The notes: a model not told the origin generated them from the letters alone. A DNA stretch of 37,724 nt from Firmicutes bacterium ADurb.Bin182 (GCA_002070205.1 MWCU01000050.1:1-37724); one strand, 5' to 3'; shown: positions 1 to 10,328, counted from the stretch's first letter. A program made the numbers and translations.

Positions 1-276
1 TTTTATGAAAACATTCCGCGCAGCATTCCGCGCGGGCTTACCGCTAAAATCGAAGAAAACGCTGTCAGGGTACCGCCGATATTTGAACTTATCAAAGGGG
101 AGGGCAATATCGGCAAGCGCGATATGTTCAATACCTTTAATATGGGGGTAGGGATGATAGCGATCGTTTCTTCGTCGCAGGCCGAACATGCCTTGAGCAT
201 ATTGCGCGAACATGATGCGGAGGCATATGTCTTAGGCGAAATCGTCGAAGGGGATGACGGGATCGTATTATGCTGA
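1..276 (+). CDS. purM: Phosphoribosylformylglycinamidine cyclo-ligase (PurM), C-terminal fragment
   Basis: The reading frame is open from base 1 to a TGA at 274-276 and encodes the last 91 residues of PurM (AIR synthetase), which closes the imidazole ring of FGAM using ATP. The segment ENIPRSIPRGL and the later MFNTFNMGVGM, followed by a stretch ending AYVLGEIVEG, are the characteristic end of PurM. The N-terminal ATP-binding half lies outside the window, so this is truncated by the window edge and not a broken gene. Its stop codon overlaps the start region of purN, which suggests translational coupling within one pur operon. Confidence 0.93.
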   Translation, partial: FYENIPRSIPRGLTAKIEENAVRVPPIFELIKGEGNIGKRDMFNTFNMGVGMIAIVSSSQAEHALSILREHDAEAYVLGEIVEGDDGIVLC

Positions 277-884
277 TGCGTATCGCGGTCATGGCTTCCG
301 GCGAAGGAACCGGTTTGCAGGCTCTGCTTGATGCGGAGCGTAACGGGCGGCTGAAGAGCGGACGAATCGTTTTGGTTCTGTCCGAAAGGGAAGATTCGGA
401 ATCATTGGACCGGGCGCGGCGCTTCGGAATCAAGGCCGTTGCCGTAATCAGGCGGCAATTCAATGACCGGGCTGCTTTTGAAAAACGCTTGCTTGAAGCC
501 TTAAAGAGCAGCGATATCGATGTTATAGTGCTTGCGGGTTTTTTTTGCATATTGAGCGGCGAGTTCATTTCTCACTACCCCGGCCGAATCATCAACGTGC
601 ATCCGTCATTGATACCTTCGTTTTCAGGCAAGGGCTGCTACGGATTAAAAGTACATGAAGCGGCGCTGAAAGCGGGCGTGAAGGTGAGCGGAGCGACAGT
701 TCATGTGGTGAATGAAATACCGGACGGCGGAAAAATCCTGATGCAGAAAGCGGTGGAAGTAATGCCGGACGATACGCCGTATACACTGCAGCAAAGGGTG
801 AAGGAACAGGCCGAATGGAAGATACTGCCCGAAGCCGCCGAGCTGTTCTGCAAAAGCCTTAAAGAGCGAAAACAAGGAGAATGA
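270..884 (+). CDS. purN: Phosphoribosylglycinamide formyltransferase (PurN, GART)
   Basis: PurN transfers a formyl group from 10-formyl-tetrahydrofolate to GAR, the third step of purine synthesis. The product is about 204 residues, the normal length for the family. It opens with the Rossmann-like RIAVMASGEGT, and carries the catalytic Asn and His in INVHPSL and the conserved Asp in EIPDGGKIL. Two starts are possible: ATG at 270 (weak ACGGGA-like site 7 bases upstream) and ATG at 276, which overlaps the purM stop as TGATG. The family consensus begins at the second one (MRIAV). The gene follows purM directly and is five bases from the next gene. Confidence 0.93.
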   Translation: MLMRIAVMASGEGTGLQALLDAERNGRLKSGRIVLVLSEREDSESLDRARRFGIKAVAVIRRQFNDRAAFEKRLLEALKSSDIDVIVLAGFFCILSGEFISHYPGRIINVHPSLIPSFSGKGCYGLKVHEAALKAGVKVSGATVHVVNEIPDGGKILMQKAVEVMPDDTPYTLQQRVKEQAEWKILPEAAELFCKSLKERKQGE

Positions 885-888
885 ATTC

Positions 889-1605
889 ATGTCAGAACTG
901 AGTGCGATATTGAAGGAAAACGGCTACGTGGGGCGGGGTATTGTTCTTGGGCAAAGTTCCGGCGGGCGTGCCGTGCTTGTGTATTTTATAATGGGGCGAA
1001 GCGCTGCAAGCCGGGAACGCATGTTTGAGTTATGCGGCGATTCGCTTGTGATACGTGCCTGCGGTTCGTCCGATCCTGTTTTGCGTCCGCTCACCGTCTA
1101 TACGCCGCTTCGCGTAGCGGGCGGCAGCACCGTCATTTCCAACGGCGATCACACGGATACTATATTTGAGCACTTAAAGCGGGGTTATCGATTTGAAGAC
1201 GCGCTGGATACGCGCTGTTTTGAACCCGATGCGCCGCATTATACGCCGCGTATAAGCGGCGTGATATCCATGGACGAGCATGGATTCATTTATAAACTCG
1301 GCATTGTGAAAGCGGGCGACCCGGACGGTGTCAGCTGTTATAGGCAAGTCTTTTCTTATGAGCCGCTGCCCGGCCGCGGTCACTTTATACACACCTATCA
1401 AAGCGGCGGACCCGTATTGCAAAGTTTTTCGGGGGAGCCGCTGTCCGTTTCGATACCCGATGACATCAAAGAGTTTGCGAAGGGAATCTGGGAGAGCCTT
1501 CATCCGGAGAACAAAGTATCCCTCTGTGTCCGGTATATCGATGTCCCAAGCGGAGAGCACAAAGACGTTCTTATCAACAAAAACAGTTTAAAGGAACGGT
1601 TATGA
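889..1605 (+). CDS. purO: PurO-like IMP cyclohydrolase
   Basis: The 238-residue product resembles the archaeal-type IMP cyclohydrolase PurO (Pfam IMP_cyclohyd), which converts FAICAR to IMP, the final ring closure. Supporting motifs are the N-terminal YVGRGIVLG with FIMGRSAASR, the central VISNGDHTDTI and the following TPRISGV; NG(S/D)HTD and TPRI are hallmarks of PurO and are absent from the MGS-like cyclohydrolase domain of PurH. An AAGGAGA ribosome binding site lies 8 bases before the ATG. The stop overlaps the next gene, a stand-alone AICAR transformylase, as ATGA. That pairing supports the function: together the two proteins replace bifunctional PurH. The family call is confident; activity is inferred from context. 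Confidence 0.88.
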   Translation: MSELSAILKENGYVGRGIVLGQSSGGRAVLVYFIMGRSAASRERMFELCGDSLVIRACGSSDPVLRPLTVYTPLRVAGGSTVISNGDHTDTIFEHLKRGYRFEDALDTRCFEPDAPHYTPRISGVISMDEHGFIYKLGIVKAGDPDGVSCYRQVFSYEPLPGRGHFIHTYQSGGPVLQSFSGEPLSVSIPDDIKEFAKGIWESLHPENKVSLCVRYIDVPSGEHKDVLINKNSLKERL

Positions 1606-2780
1606 AGGAGATAAGGTTGAAATACGGATGCAATCCCAATCAAAACTTAGCGCGGCTCTATATGGAGCAAGGCGAGCTGCCTGTCGAGGTTCTTAACGGG
1701 AATCCGGGCTATATCAATTTCCTGGACGCGCTGAACGGCTGGCAGTTGGTCAAGGAGCTGAAGCTGGCGCTCGGACTGCCCGCTGCCGCTTCTTTTAAGC
1801 ATGTCAGCCCCGCAGGCGCGGCTGTAGGTATACGTTTGGACGATGACTTAAAAAAAAGCTTTTTCGCGGAAGACATAAAAGGTCTTGACGATTCTCCGCT
1901 TGCCTGCGCTTATGCGCGGGCGCGCGGAACGGACAGAATATCCTCGTTCGGAGACTGGATCGCGCTCAGCGATACCTGTGATGCCGTTACCGCTTCGGTT
2001 ATCAGGCGTGAGGTGTCGGACGGAGTCATCGCGCCCGGTTACACCGAAGAAGCGTTAAAGATTCTTAGCGGCAAACGCAAAGGGAAATACAATATAGTTC
2101 GCATAGACGATAGCTACCGGCCGCATCCGCTCGAGCGAAAGCAGGTGTTTGGCGTAACGTTCGAACAGGCGCGAAATGACGCAAATATCAGCGAAAGCAT
2201 ACTTTCAAACGTTGTGACGAAGCAGAAAAACATACCCGACCGGGCGCGGCGTGATCTTTTGCTTTCCATGATAGTGCTCAAGTATACTCAGTCCAATTCC
2301 GTAGTTTTTGCTTATGGCGGACAGACCATAGGCGTGGGCGCAGGGCAGCAATCCCGCGTCCACTGCACACGGCTTGCGGGGAATAAAGCTGACCTATTTA
2401 ATTTGCGCCTTCATCCTAAGGTTTTGGCTTTGCCTTTTCTGTCCGGGCTCAGCCGGCCCGAAAGGGACAATGCTATCGATTGTTACCTGACCGATTACAG
2501 GGCTATCCTTGCCCCGGATGAGTGGCCGCGTTTTTTTGCTTCGCGGCCCGAAAGGCTGACAACTTACGACAAAGAGTCCTATCTTCGCGGTATCACGGGA
2601 GTATCGCTCGGAAGCGACGCCTTTTTCCCGTTTTCGGACAACATAGACAGGGCTCGCCGCAGCGGCGTTTTCTATATTGCGCAGCCGGGCGGGTCCGTCC
2701 GTGATGCGGATGTGATTGAGGCGTGCGACAGGTACGGTATCGTGATGTCATTTACCTCGCTTCGTTTGTTCCATCATTGA
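1602..2780 (+). CDS. purH: Stand-alone AICAR formyltransferase (PurH C-terminal domain only)
   Basis: This 392-residue protein corresponds to the AICAR transformylase part of PurH, which formylates AICAR to FAICAR with 10-formyl-tetrahydrofolate. The catalytic Lys-His pair is in SFKHVSPAG near residue 67. Other family segments are YTQSNSVVFA, GVGAGQQSRVH and the C-terminal DAFFPFSDNID and AQPGGSVRD, ending RLFHH. The protein starts directly with MKEIRLKYGCNPNQ and has no MGS-like cyclohydrolase domain, which in standard PurH would add about 200 residues at the N-terminus. The missing activity is supplied by the PurO-like gene that overlaps it by four bases. The sequence is intact, with no sign of a lost upstream domain. 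Confidence 0.92.
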   Translation: MKEIRLKYGCNPNQNLARLYMEQGELPVEVLNGNPGYINFLDALNGWQLVKELKLALGLPAAASFKHVSPAGAAVGIRLDDDLKKSFFAEDIKGLDDSPLACAYARARGTDRISSFGDWIALSDTCDAVTASVIRREVSDGVIAPGYTEEALKILSGKRKGKYNIVRIDDSYRPHPLERKQVFGVTFEQARNDANISESILSNVVTKQKNIPDRARRDLLLSMIVLKYTQSNSVVFAYGGQTIGVGAGQQSRVHCTRLAGNKADLFNLRLHPKVLALPFLSGLSRPERDNAIDCYLTDYRAILAPDEWPRFFASRPERLTTYDKESYLRGITGVSLGSDAFFPFSDNIDRARRSGVFYIAQPGGSVRDADVIEACDRYGIVMSFTSLRLFHH

Positions 2781-2799
2781 TTATGAACGAGGTATGGCT

Positions 2800-4068
2800 A
2801 TGAGGGTAATGGCAGTAGGCGGCGGCGGCCGCGAGCACGCGATAGTAAAAAAGCTGCTTGAAAGCAGCCGCATATCGCATTTGTACGCTTTGCCTGGAAA
2901 CGGGGGTATGGCGGGCGAAGCCGAATGCATTAACATAGCTCCGACGGACATTGACGCGATGGTGTCGTTCGCAAAAGCGCGGAATGTTGATTTTGCTGTC
3001 GTTGCCCCGGATAATCCGTTGGTTTCGGGCGCCGTGGACCGTTTACAGGAAGCGGGTGTGCGCTGCTTCGGCCCTTCGGCAGGTGCTGCCGCGATAGAAG
3101 GCAGCAAGATATACGCAAAGGGCTTGATGCAAAAATACGGCATTCCTACCGCCCGGCATAAGGCATTTGATGACGCTGATAAGGCGCTGGATTATCTTTC
3201 AATACACGATTATCCGGCAGTTATCAAAGCAGACGGATTGGCGCTGGGAAAGGGCGTATTCATAGCGGAGGATATGGGGCAGGCTCAAAAGGCTGTCGCG
3301 GCGCTCATGCAGGAAAAAATATTCGGCGCGAGCGGTCAAAGGATCATCATAGAGGAATACTTGCACGGCGTCGAAGTATCCGTACTTGCTTTTACCGACG
3401 GAAATACGATCATTCCTATGGTATCCGCGATGGACCACAAGCGCGCGGGCGAGGGCGATACCGGTCCCAATACGGGCGGTATGGGTGCGATCGCGCCTAA
3501 CCCGTATTATACGGATGAAATCGCGGCCGTATGCACGGAGCGTATTTTCAAGCCCACGATAGACGCGCTGCGCTCAGAATCGCGCCGCTTCAAGGGTTGT
3601 ATATACTTCGGGCTCATGCTTACCGCGCAAGGGCCTAAAGTCATCGAGTACAACTGCCGTTTCGGCGATCCCGAAACACAGGCGGTATTGCCTTTGCTCG
3701 AAACGGATCTTTTTGAGATCATGCTGGTCGTTGAAGAAGAACGGCTTGATGAAGTGCAGGTAAAATTCAGCGGTGATTCTGTCTGCTGCGTTGTCATGGC
3801 TTCCGAGGGTTATCCCGATAAGTATTCGACAGGCTGTCCGATAAATTTGAATAACGCCGCCGGCATGGACGGAATCACTATATTCCATGCCGGAACAAAA
3901 CTTGAAAATGGGCGGCTGTTCACTTCGGGCGGTCGTGTGCTGGGCGTTACGGCACGCGCAGCCTCGGCGGCGGAAGCCGTTGAAAAAGCGTATGCGGCTG
4001 TTGACCGTATAGAGTTTGAGAACGCTTATTACAGAAGGGACATCGGCAGAAGCCTGAGAAGGGACTAG
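2800..4068 (+). CDS. purD: Phosphoribosylamine-glycine ligase (PurD, GAR synthetase)
   Basis: PurD joins phosphoribosylamine to glycine with ATP hydrolysis, the second step of purine synthesis. The protein is an ATP-grasp ligase of about 422 residues, as expected. It begins with MRVMAVGGGGREHAI, the typical PurD N-terminus, and carries the ATP-grasp motifs VIKADGLALGKGV, DHKRAGEGDTGPNTGGMGA and EYNCRFGDPETQAVLP. I prefer ATG at 2800 over ATG at 2794: an ACGAGG site ends seven bases before 2800 but only one base before 2794, and the family begins at MRV. It lies 13-19 bases after the AICAR transformylase and six bases before purL. Confidence 0.95.
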   Translation: MRVMAVGGGGREHAIVKKLLESSRISHLYALPGNGGMAGEAECINIAPTDIDAMVSFAKARNVDFAVVAPDNPLVSGAVDRLQEAGVRCFGPSAGAAAIEGSKIYAKGLMQKYGIPTARHKAFDDADKALDYLSIHDYPAVIKADGLALGKGVFIAEDMGQAQKAVAALMQEKIFGASGQRIIIEEYLHGVEVSVLAFTDGNTIIPMVSAMDHKRAGEGDTGPNTGGMGAIAPNPYYTDEIAAVCTERIFKPTIDALRSESRRFKGCIYFGLMLTAQGPKVIEYNCRFGDPETQAVLPLLETDLFEIMLVVEEERLDEVQVKFSGDSVCCVVMASEGYPDKYSTGCPINLNNAAGMDGITIFHAGTKLENGRLFTSGGRVLGVTARAASAAEAVEKAYAAVDRIEFENAYYRRDIGRSLRRD

Positions 4069-4073
4069 GATAA

Positions 4074-7000
4074 ATGGTACATCGATGTTATGTGGAAAAA
4101 AGGCCTGCATTTGCGCGGGAAGCGGCAGCTGTATATGCCGATCTGAAGGATTTTCTCAGAATAGCGTCGCTTGAGAAAGTGCGCTTAATCAACAGGTATG
4201 ACGTTGAGAATATCAACCTTGAACTGTTTATTGCGTGCAAGAGCACGGTGTTTTCCGACCCCTCGACGGACGAGGTTTTCGAAGAGCTGCCCGCAGGCGA
4301 TTATTACGCGCTGGCCGTTGAAAGCCTCCCCGGCATGTTTGATCAGCGCTCGGATTCCGCGGAGCAGTGCATACGGTTGATTTCACGGGAGGAGCGCTGC
4401 ATTGTCAGAACCGCGAGGGTTTATCTTCTCTACGGCGCATTGCGGGGTGAGGACAAGGCTGCCGTAAAAAAGTATATTATCAATCCCGTGGAATGCCGCG
4501 AGGCGGCTCTTCTTCCGTATACTACGCTTTTTGATGGCTGTGCCGTTCCCCGAGATGTACCTGTGCTCAGCGGATTTAAAAGCAGCGATGACGAGGAGCT
4601 TGCAGGTATATTGGAAGATTACGGCTTGGCGATGGATATCAACGACCTTAAGTGCTGCCGGGACTATTTCCAAAATGAGCGGCGCGATCCTACCCTGACG
4701 GAGCTTCTGGTGCTTGATGCTTATTGGTCGGACCATTGCCGCCACACAACGTTTCGGACCATACTTGACAATATTGAATTCGAACACGCAAGAATACAAA
4801 AAAGCTATGAACGTTATCTGGCGCTCCGGCGTGAAATGGGCATAGAAAAGCCCGTTACCCTTATGGATATGGCTACCGTTGCCGCGCGCTATTTCAAGAA
4901 GCGCGGCTCTCTTCCCGGTTTGGATGATTCAGCGGAAGTAAACGCCTGCACCGTGAAAATAAATGTGAACATAGGCGGGAATGAGCAGCCGTGGCTTCTG
5001 CTGTTCAAAAACGAAACCCACAATCACCCGACCGAGATAGAGCCCTTTGGCGGGGCGGCTACCTGCATAGGCGGGGCGATCCGCGATCCGCTTTCCGGGC
5101 GGGGGTATGTATATCAGGCTATGCGGTTAAGCGGAGCGGCGGATCCGCGCCGCGCTTTGAGCGAAACGATCCCGGGAAAACTTCCGCAGCGGAAAATCGT
5201 CACCGAGGCGGCGGCCGGATACAGCTCCTACGGAAACCAGATAGGTCTGCCGACAGGCCTTGTCGATGAGGTATATCATGACGGATACATGGCAAAACGG
5301 ATGGAGATAGGAGCTGTCATCGCCGCGGCTCCTCGAAAAAACGTTCGGCGCGAGGAACCTGTTCCGGGCGACGTTATCATATTGCTCGGCGGCCGTACCG
5401 GGCGCGACGGCTGCGGCGGCGCTGCCGGTTCGTCCAAAGCGCATACGCTGTTATCTCTTGAGAAATGCGGGCCTGAAGTACAAAAAGGCAATGCTCTCGA
5501 GGAAAGGAAACTGCAAAGATTATTCCGCAGCGCGGAATTCTCAAGCCTTATCAAGCGCTGCAATGATTTCGGAGCGGGCGGAGTTGCCGTTGCTGTCGGG
5601 GAGATCGCGAACGGCGTGCGTATCGATCTCGACGCTGTGCCCAAAAAATACGAAGGCTTGGACGGCACCGAGATCGCCATCAGCGAATCTCAGGAACGCT
5701 TGGCCGTTGTGGTTTCCCCCGAAGACGCCGATAAGTGCATCGAGCTTGCAGCCGCCGAGAACGTGCAGGCGACGGTTATCGCGAAGGTCACCGACCGGGC
5801 GCGGCTTGAAATGTATTGGCAAAACCGGTGTATTGTGGATATATCGCGTGAGTTCATTGACAGCAGCGGCGGGCAAAGACATGCGGATGCCCGAATAAGC
5901 GCGCCGGGAGGGTTTTTGAAAACGACAGCTGTTTCAGGATTTTCAAAGAATTACATTGCGCTTCTCGCCGATTTGAATGTCTGCTCAAAACGCGGTCTTT
6001 GCGAGCGCTTTGATTCAACCGTCGGCGCGAATACGGTACTGATGCCTTTCGGCGGAAAACGGCAGCTTACGCCTGTACAGGCTATGGCTGCAAAAATCCC
6101 GGTTCAGGAAGGAGAAACAGCTACGTGTTCGGTTATGTCATGGGGATTCAATCCGTTTATCTCGGAAGCATCTCCTTACCACGGCGCATATCTTGCGGTG
6201 GTCGAATCGGTAAGCACGCTTTTGGCAGCAGGCGCGGCACCGGGTGATTGTTATCTGAGCTTTCAGGAGTATTTTGAAAAGCCCAAACAAGATCCGTATC
6301 GTTGGGGAAAACCCGCTGCTGCGATGCTCGGAGCATTGCAGGCTCAGCTCGATTTTAAAGTTGCCGCAATCGGAGGCAAGGATTCCATGAACGGTTCTTT
6401 TGAACAGCTTGACGTTCCGCCCACGCTTGTTTCTTTTGCCGTATCGACCGCGGACGTCCGCAATGTTTTATCGCCCGAATTCAAGCGAAGCCGTTCAAAA
6501 GTGGTGCTGCTTTCCCCAGAATACTTGGAAGACGGGCTGCCGGATGCCGGCTCGCAAAGAGAGGTTTTCGACAAGCTTCATGAATTGATAGTTTCGAAAA
6601 GCGTTCTATCGGTCTATACGCCTGCATACGGGGGCGTTGCGGAAGCGGTATTCAAAATGTCGATAGGCGATGGCTTCGGATTCGAATTCGACGATTCGGT
6701 CACATTGCAGCAGCTGTTCGGCTACAGTTACGGTTCTTTTGTGCTGGAGCTGGATAAAAACACGGACATAGGAGTTCTCCTTGGCTTCACAACCGAAGAA
6801 CGCGTGTTTTCATGGAGAGGCGAAAAGCTCGATCTCAATGAAATGGAGCGGGTTTATGAAAGCGTTCTGGAGGGTGTTTTCCCCGCACAAACAAGTCCTG
6901 CTGCCCGACAGGCGGAAAGCTTCGAGTACAGAATCAAATCTCATCCGCATTCAAAACTGTCATTTGCCCAGCCGAGGGTGCTGATTCCGGTTTTTCCGGG

Positions 7001-7766
7001 CACAAATTGCGAATATGAGTCTTCGCGCGCAGTGGAGTCGGCAGGCGGAGAACCCCTGATCATGGTAATTAATACGATGTCGACCGGTGGTATAAGCGAA
7101 TCTATAGAAAGGTTTTCAAATCTCCTCTCAGCTTCACAGATACTGTTTATTCCCGGCGGGTTCTCGAACGGCGACGAGCCCGACGGCTCGGGGAAATTTA
7201 TCGCCGCGTTTTTTCGGAATCCGCTTGTACGCGAAAGAATCGACCAGCTGATGCAGCAGCGTGACGGGTTGATTTTAGGGATTTGCAACGGTTTCCAGGC
7301 GCTCATAAAACTTGGGCTTGTTCCGTACGGGCGAATCGTTGAGCCCGGCGATTCGGTTCCGGCCCTTACGTACAATACCATTGGCCGGCATCAGTCGAGG
7401 CTGGTCAGGACGCGGGTCGCCTCAAACAAGTCTCCGTGGCTTATGTATTCGAACGTCGGTGAAATATACACGGTGCCCGTTTCTCACGGTGAGGGCAGGT
7501 TTGTGTGCTCACCCGCACTGCTCGCCGAACTTGCGGAAAACGGTCAGATCATAACTCAGTATGTGGACCATGACGGACATCCGTCCATGGATGTCCGTTT
7601 CAACCCGAGCGGCTCAACGGCTGCGGTAGAAGGTATCATTTCTCCGGACGGGCGGGTCCTGGGCAAAATGGGACACAGTGAACGAATAGGCAGCTTTCTT
7701 TATAAAAACGTTGACGGCGACTATGACATGCGGCTATTTAAATCCGCGTTCGACTATTTTTCATAA
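4074..7766 (+). CDS. purL: Phosphoribosylformylglycinamidine synthase (large single-chain PurL)
   Basis: PurL converts FGAR and glutamine to FGAM with ATP. This is the large single-chain form, 1230 residues, with synthetase and glutaminase fused, unlike the PurS/PurQ/PurL complex of Bacillus. The N-terminus ([13 protein letters not shown]) is like clostridial large PurL. The synthetase core shows [10 protein letters not shown] and [21 protein letters not shown]. The C-terminal class I glutamine amidotransferase domain starts near residue 967 ([12 protein letters not shown]) and has the nucleophile Cys1071 in LGICNGFQ and His1138/Glu1140 in VSHGEGR. An AGGA site precedes the ATG five bases after purD. 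The frame is intact throughout. Confidence 0.96.
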   Translation: MVHRCYVEKRPAFAREAAAVYADLKDFLRIASLEKVRLINRYDVENINLELFIACKSTVFSDPSTDEVFEELPAGDYYALAVESLPGMFDQRSDSAEQCIRLISREERCIVRTARVYLLYGALRGEDKAAVKKYIINPVECREAALLPYTTLFDGCAVPRDVPVLSGFKSSDDEELAGILEDYGLAMDINDLKCCRDYFQNERRDPTLTELLVLDAYWSDHCRHTTFRTILDNIEFEHARIQKSYERYLALRREMGIEKPVTLMDMATVAARYFKKRGSLPGLDDSAEVNACTVKINVNIGGNEQPWLLLFKNETHNHPTEIEPFGGAATCIGGAIRDPLSGRGYVYQAMRLSGAADPRRALSETIPGKLPQRKIVTEAAAGYSSYGNQIGLPTGLVDEVYHDGYMAKRMEIGAVIAAAPRKNVRREEPVPGDVIILLGGRTGRDGCGGAAGSSKAHTLLSLEKCGPEVQKGNALEERKLQRLFRSAEFSSLIKRCNDFGAGGVAVAVGEIANGVRIDLDAVPKKYEGLDGTEIAISESQERLAVVVSPEDADKCIELAAAENVQATVIAKVTDRARLEMYWQNRCIVDISREFIDSSGGQRHADARISAPGGFLKTTAVSGFSKNYIALLADLNVCSKRGLCERFDSTVGANTVLMPFGGKRQLTPVQAMAAKIPVQEGETATCSVMSWGFNPFISEASPYHGAYLAVVESVSTLLAAGAAPGDCYLSFQEYFEKPKQDPYRWGKPAAAMLGALQAQLDFKVAAIGGKDSMNGSFEQLDVPPTLVSFAVSTADVRNVLSPEFKRSRSKVVLLSPEYLEDGLPDAGSQREVFDKLHELIVSKSVLSVYTPAYGGVAEAVFKMSIGDGFGFEFDDSVTLQQLFGYSYGSFVLELDKNTDIGVLLGFTTEERVFSWRGEKLDLNEMERVYESVLEGVFPAQTSPAARQAESFEYRIKSHPHSKLSFAQPRVLIPVFPGTNCEYESSRAVESAGGEPLIMVINTMSTGGISESIERFSNLLSASQILFIPGGFSNGDEPDGSGKFIAAFFRNPLVRERIDQLMQQRDGLILGICNGFQALIKLGLVPYGRIVEPGDSVPALTYNTIGRHQSRLVRTRVASNKSPWLMYSNVGEIYTVPVSHGEGRFVCSPALLAELAENGQIITQYVDHDGHPSMDVRFNPSGSTAAVEGIISPDGRVLGKMGHSERIGSFLYKNVDGDYDMRLFKSAFDYFS

Positions 7767-7785
7767 ATTAACTTTCGGAGGGACC

Positions 7786-8463
7786 ATGAAGAAGATTTAT
7801 CAAGGTAAAACAAAAGACGTGTTTGCGCTGGACAACGGGAACTATTTGCTCCGGTTTAAGGATGACTGCACCGGTGAAAACGGTGTATTTGACCCCGGCT
7901 CAAACTCGATAGGGCTTTCCATTGAGGGAATCGGCAGAAAAAATTTGCGTACATCCGTAATGTTTTTTGAGCTCCTTAAGGAAAAGGGCATCCTGACGCA
8001 TTTTGTCAGTGCGGATGTGGAAGCGGCGGCTATGGAAGTACTGCCCGCAAAGACATTCGGTAAAGGGTTGGAAGTCATATGCCGCAAATATGCGGTCGGA
8101 AGCTTTATCAGAAGATACGGCGATTATATCGAAAGCGGCGCTCAGCTGAACGAATTTGTCGAAATGACGCTAAAGGATGATCAAAGGGGTGATCCGCTCA
8201 TAACCGGCGACGGTCTGGAAGCTCTCGGGATAATGGATTCCGGTCAATACGAAACCGCAAAGGAATTGACGCGGCGCATTACCCGCGTGATAAGCGATGC
8301 TCTTGCGGAAAAAGGGATCACATTATATGATATCAAGTTTGAATTCGGGCTATATAACGGTAAAGTGATACTTATCGATGAGATCGCTTCGGGCAATATG
8401 CGCGCATACAAAAACGGCGAGCCGGTACCGCCTGAGGAGCTATGTGACTTGTTGCTGGCATAG
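7786..8463 (+). CDS. purC: SAICAR synthetase (PurC)
   Basis: PurC condenses CAIR with aspartate using ATP to give SAICAR. The product is 225 residues, slightly short for the family. It opens with the typical [13 protein letters not shown] and has [25 protein letters not shown] and the metal/ATP-binding [11 protein letters not shown]. The start at 7786 is set by a clear CGGAGGG site five bases upstream; an open frame extends further upstream but only overlaps the end of purL. It lies 19 bases after purL and is the last clear pur gene here. PurB, which acts next, is not in the window. Confidence 0.94.
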   Translation: MKKIYQGKTKDVFALDNGNYLLRFKDDCTGENGVFDPGSNSIGLSIEGIGRKNLRTSVMFFELLKEKGILTHFVSADVEAAAMEVLPAKTFGKGLEVICRKYAVGSFIRRYGDYIESGAQLNEFVEMTLKDDQRGDPLITGDGLEALGIMDSGQYETAKELTRRITRVISDALAEKGITLYDIKFEFGLYNGKVILIDEIASGNMRAYKNGEPVPPEELCDLLLA

Positions 8464-8647
8464 CACAGTTGACCGGCAAGGCGACCGATACCGGCTTTAC
8501 GGGAGGCAGATTCTGATCTTTAAGCAAAGCCTGCTGAGCGACCCGGCGGGATTGCAAGCATAATAAGGCTTCGAGTATCAGAGAATATCGTTGTATAAGC
8601 CGTTAAGCCAAGCGGGTCTGTTTATATCCGAATGCAAGGAGTTTTAA
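8464..8647 (+). other. Intergenic stretch between purC and guaB
   Basis: These 184 bases hold no credible gene. I see no clear terminator (no stem followed by a T-run) and no convincing -35/-10 pair, so guaB may be read through from the pur operon. AAGGAG just before 8648 is the guaB ribosome binding site. The cytosine/guanine-rich first half has several short imperfect repeats (GACCG, TAAGCC) with no obvious folding pattern. Confidence 0.4.
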
Positions 8648-10153
8648 ATGGCATTTTTTTATGATGAACCTTCACGTACATTCAGCGAGTATTTACTGGT
8701 TCCGAACTATTCGTCCGCAGATTGCCTTCCCCAAAACGTGTCGCTGGTCACTCCCGTATGCAGGTATAAAAGGAATGAGGAGCCAAAGCTTAAAATGAAT
8801 ATACCGCTTGCTTCGGCAATCATGCAGTCGGTATCCGGGGATAGACTGGCTACGGCCCTGGCTCGCGAGGGAGGGATATCATACATATATGCGTCGCAGA
8901 CTATTGAGCAGCAGGCTGCGATGGTAAAAAAAGTCAAGAACTTTAAAGCGGGGTTTGTGGTAAGCGATTCTTCGGTCAGACCCGATCAGACGCTTGATGA
9001 TATAGTGCGGCTTAAAGAGAAAACCGGCCATTCGACGGTCGCTGTCACCCATGACGGTTCGCCGACGGGAAAGCTTTTGGGGATCGTCACAAGCCGCGAT
9101 TATCGGATCAGCAGGATGGACCGCTCTTTAAAGGTCAAAGAGTTTATGACGCCGCTCAAGGATCTTATCTATGCTTATGAGGGTATCAGCCTCAAGGAAG
9201 CCAATAATATCATCTGGGATCACAAGCTGAACGCGCTTCCTATTATTGATTCTCAGGGCAATATGGCTGCGTTCGTATTCCGCAAGGATTATGAAACGCA
9301 CAAGGAAAACCCGTTTGAACTTTTGGATTCCCAAAAGCGGTTTGTCGTGGGGGCCGGTATAAACACCAGGGATTATGTAGAGCGTGTTCCCGCTCTGGTT
9401 GAGGCGGGAGCGGATATTCTTTGCATCGACTCTTCGGATGGTTTTACCGAATGGCAAAAGAGAACGCTGGACTTTATCCGCAAAAATTACGGCGACAGCG
9501 TGAAAGTGGGAGCGGGCAACATCGTCGATCGCGACGGATTCCGCTTTCTGGCGGATGCGGGCGCGGATTTTATTAAGGTCGGTATAGGCGGAGGCTCCAT
9601 ATGCATAACCCGGGAGGCTAAGGGTATAGGGCGCGGCCAGGCGACAGCGGTAACAGAAGTCGCTCGTGCAAGAGATGAATATATTGAGGAAACAGGCAGT
9701 TATGTCCCGATTTGCTCGGACGGCGGCATTGTTATGGATTATCATATTACGCTTGCGCTTGCTATGGGTTGTGATTTTTGCATGCTCGGCCGCTATTTTG
9801 CCGGATTTGACGAGAGTCCGACCAACAAGGTTATGGTAAACGGCAATTATATGAAAGAATATTGGGGCGAAGGCTCGATGAGAGCGAGAAACTGGCAGCG
9901 CTACGATATGGGTGGGGCCGATAAACTGTCTTTTGAGGAAGGCGTTGACGCTTATGTGCCGTATGCGGGAAGTCTGCACGACAACGTAGCCGTAACGCTC
10001 AGCAAGATCCGTTCTACCATGTGCAACTGCGGGGCTCTCAGCATTCCGGAGCTTCGCGAAAAGGCGAAGCTTACTCTTGTTTCACCCGTCAGTATAGTAG
10101 AAGGCGGCGCGCATGACGTTATTCTCAAAGATAAGTCTGCATTTACCGAATAG
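8648..10153 (+). CDS. guaB: IMP dehydrogenase, Tritrichomonas-like subfamily
   Basis: IMP dehydrogenase oxidises IMP to XMP with NAD, the committed step to GMP. The 501-residue protein has a (beta/alpha)8 catalytic barrel interrupted by a CBS pair at about residues 103-220 (for example [10 protein letters not shown] and KLNALPIID). The catalytic Cys319 is in [10 protein letters not shown], and the mobile flap ends RARNWQRYD with Arg418 and Tyr419. Asp261, Lys310, Arg322, Arg382 and Glu431 also fall at the numbers used for the Tritrichomonas foetus enzyme. The usual bacterial GSICTTR and GM(G)SLGAM segments are replaced by GSICITRE and WGEGSMRA. The start has an AAGGAG site seven bases upstream. 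A terminator follows the gene. Confidence 0.94.
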   Translation: MAFFYDEPSRTFSEYLLVPNYSSADCLPQNVSLVTPVCRYKRNEEPKLKMNIPLASAIMQSVSGDRLATALAREGGISYIYASQTIEQQAAMVKKVKNFKAGFVVSDSSVRPDQTLDDIVRLKEKTGHSTVAVTHDGSPTGKLLGIVTSRDYRISRMDRSLKVKEFMTPLKDLIYAYEGISLKEANNIIWDHKLNALPIIDSQGNMAAFVFRKDYETHKENPFELLDSQKRFVVGAGINTRDYVERVPALVEAGADILCIDSSDGFTEWQKRTLDFIRKNYGDSVKVGAGNIVDRDGFRFLADAGADFIKVGIGGGSICITREAKGIGRGQATAVTEVARARDEYIEETGSYVPICSDGGIVMDYHITLALAMGCDFCMLGRYFAGFDESPTNKVMVNGNYMKEYWGEGSMRARNWQRYDMGGADKLSFEEGVDAYVPYAGSLHDNVAVTLSKIRSTMCNCGALSIPELREKAKLTLVSPVSIVEGGAHDVILKDKSAFTE

Positions 10154-10184
10154 CCGCCGTTTTACATCGCATCTGCCTAAGGAT

Positions 10185-10212
10185 AAAAAAGCGCTCCCGC
10201 GGAGCGCTTTTT
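10185..10212 (+). terminator. Rho-independent terminator after guaB
   Basis: A perfect stem AAAAAGCGCTCC / GGAGCGCTTTTT with a three-base CGC loop, 32 bases after the guaB stop. The T-run is part of the right arm. It closes the purine block and separates it from lonB. Confidence 0.92.
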
Positions 10213-10321
10213 GAATGGTGCAAAACGAATCACTAATATACGGCTGATTTGCGCCGGGGAAACGGAAAACATTTTCTTCATTTGTGCCAATTTTCCAAAT
10301 GGTTTTTGCTTTCAAGCAACA

Positions 10322-10328
10322 CATACTA
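10322..10328 (+). promoter_or_regulatory. Possible forespore-sigma -10 element (CATACTA) before lonB
   Basis: CATACTA is an exact match to the -10 consensus of sigma-G and close to that of sigma-F, 30 bases before the lonB start. LonB is forespore-expressed in B. subtilis. The region 16-18 bases upstream (around TGGTTT) is a poor match to the -35 of these sigma factors, and no good sigma-A promoter is visible in the 145-base gap. This is suggestive only. Confidence 0.3.

Noticed and set aside
2781..4068. Frameshift or fusion at the purH-purD junction
   Set aside because: The AICAR transformylase ends at its normal RHF-like terminus and purD begins at its normal MRV start with a ribosome binding site; both are complete.
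8464..8647. Purine or guanine riboswitch before guaB
   Set aside because: The conserved junction sequences and the paired stems of purine riboswitches are not present, and there is no terminator-like hairpin in the gap.
9128..9979. 283-codon open frame on the minus strand inside guaB
   Set aside because: It lies wholly antisense to a strongly conserved gene, its product has no recognisable motif, and no ribosome binding site precedes it. It is a by-product of guaB codon use.
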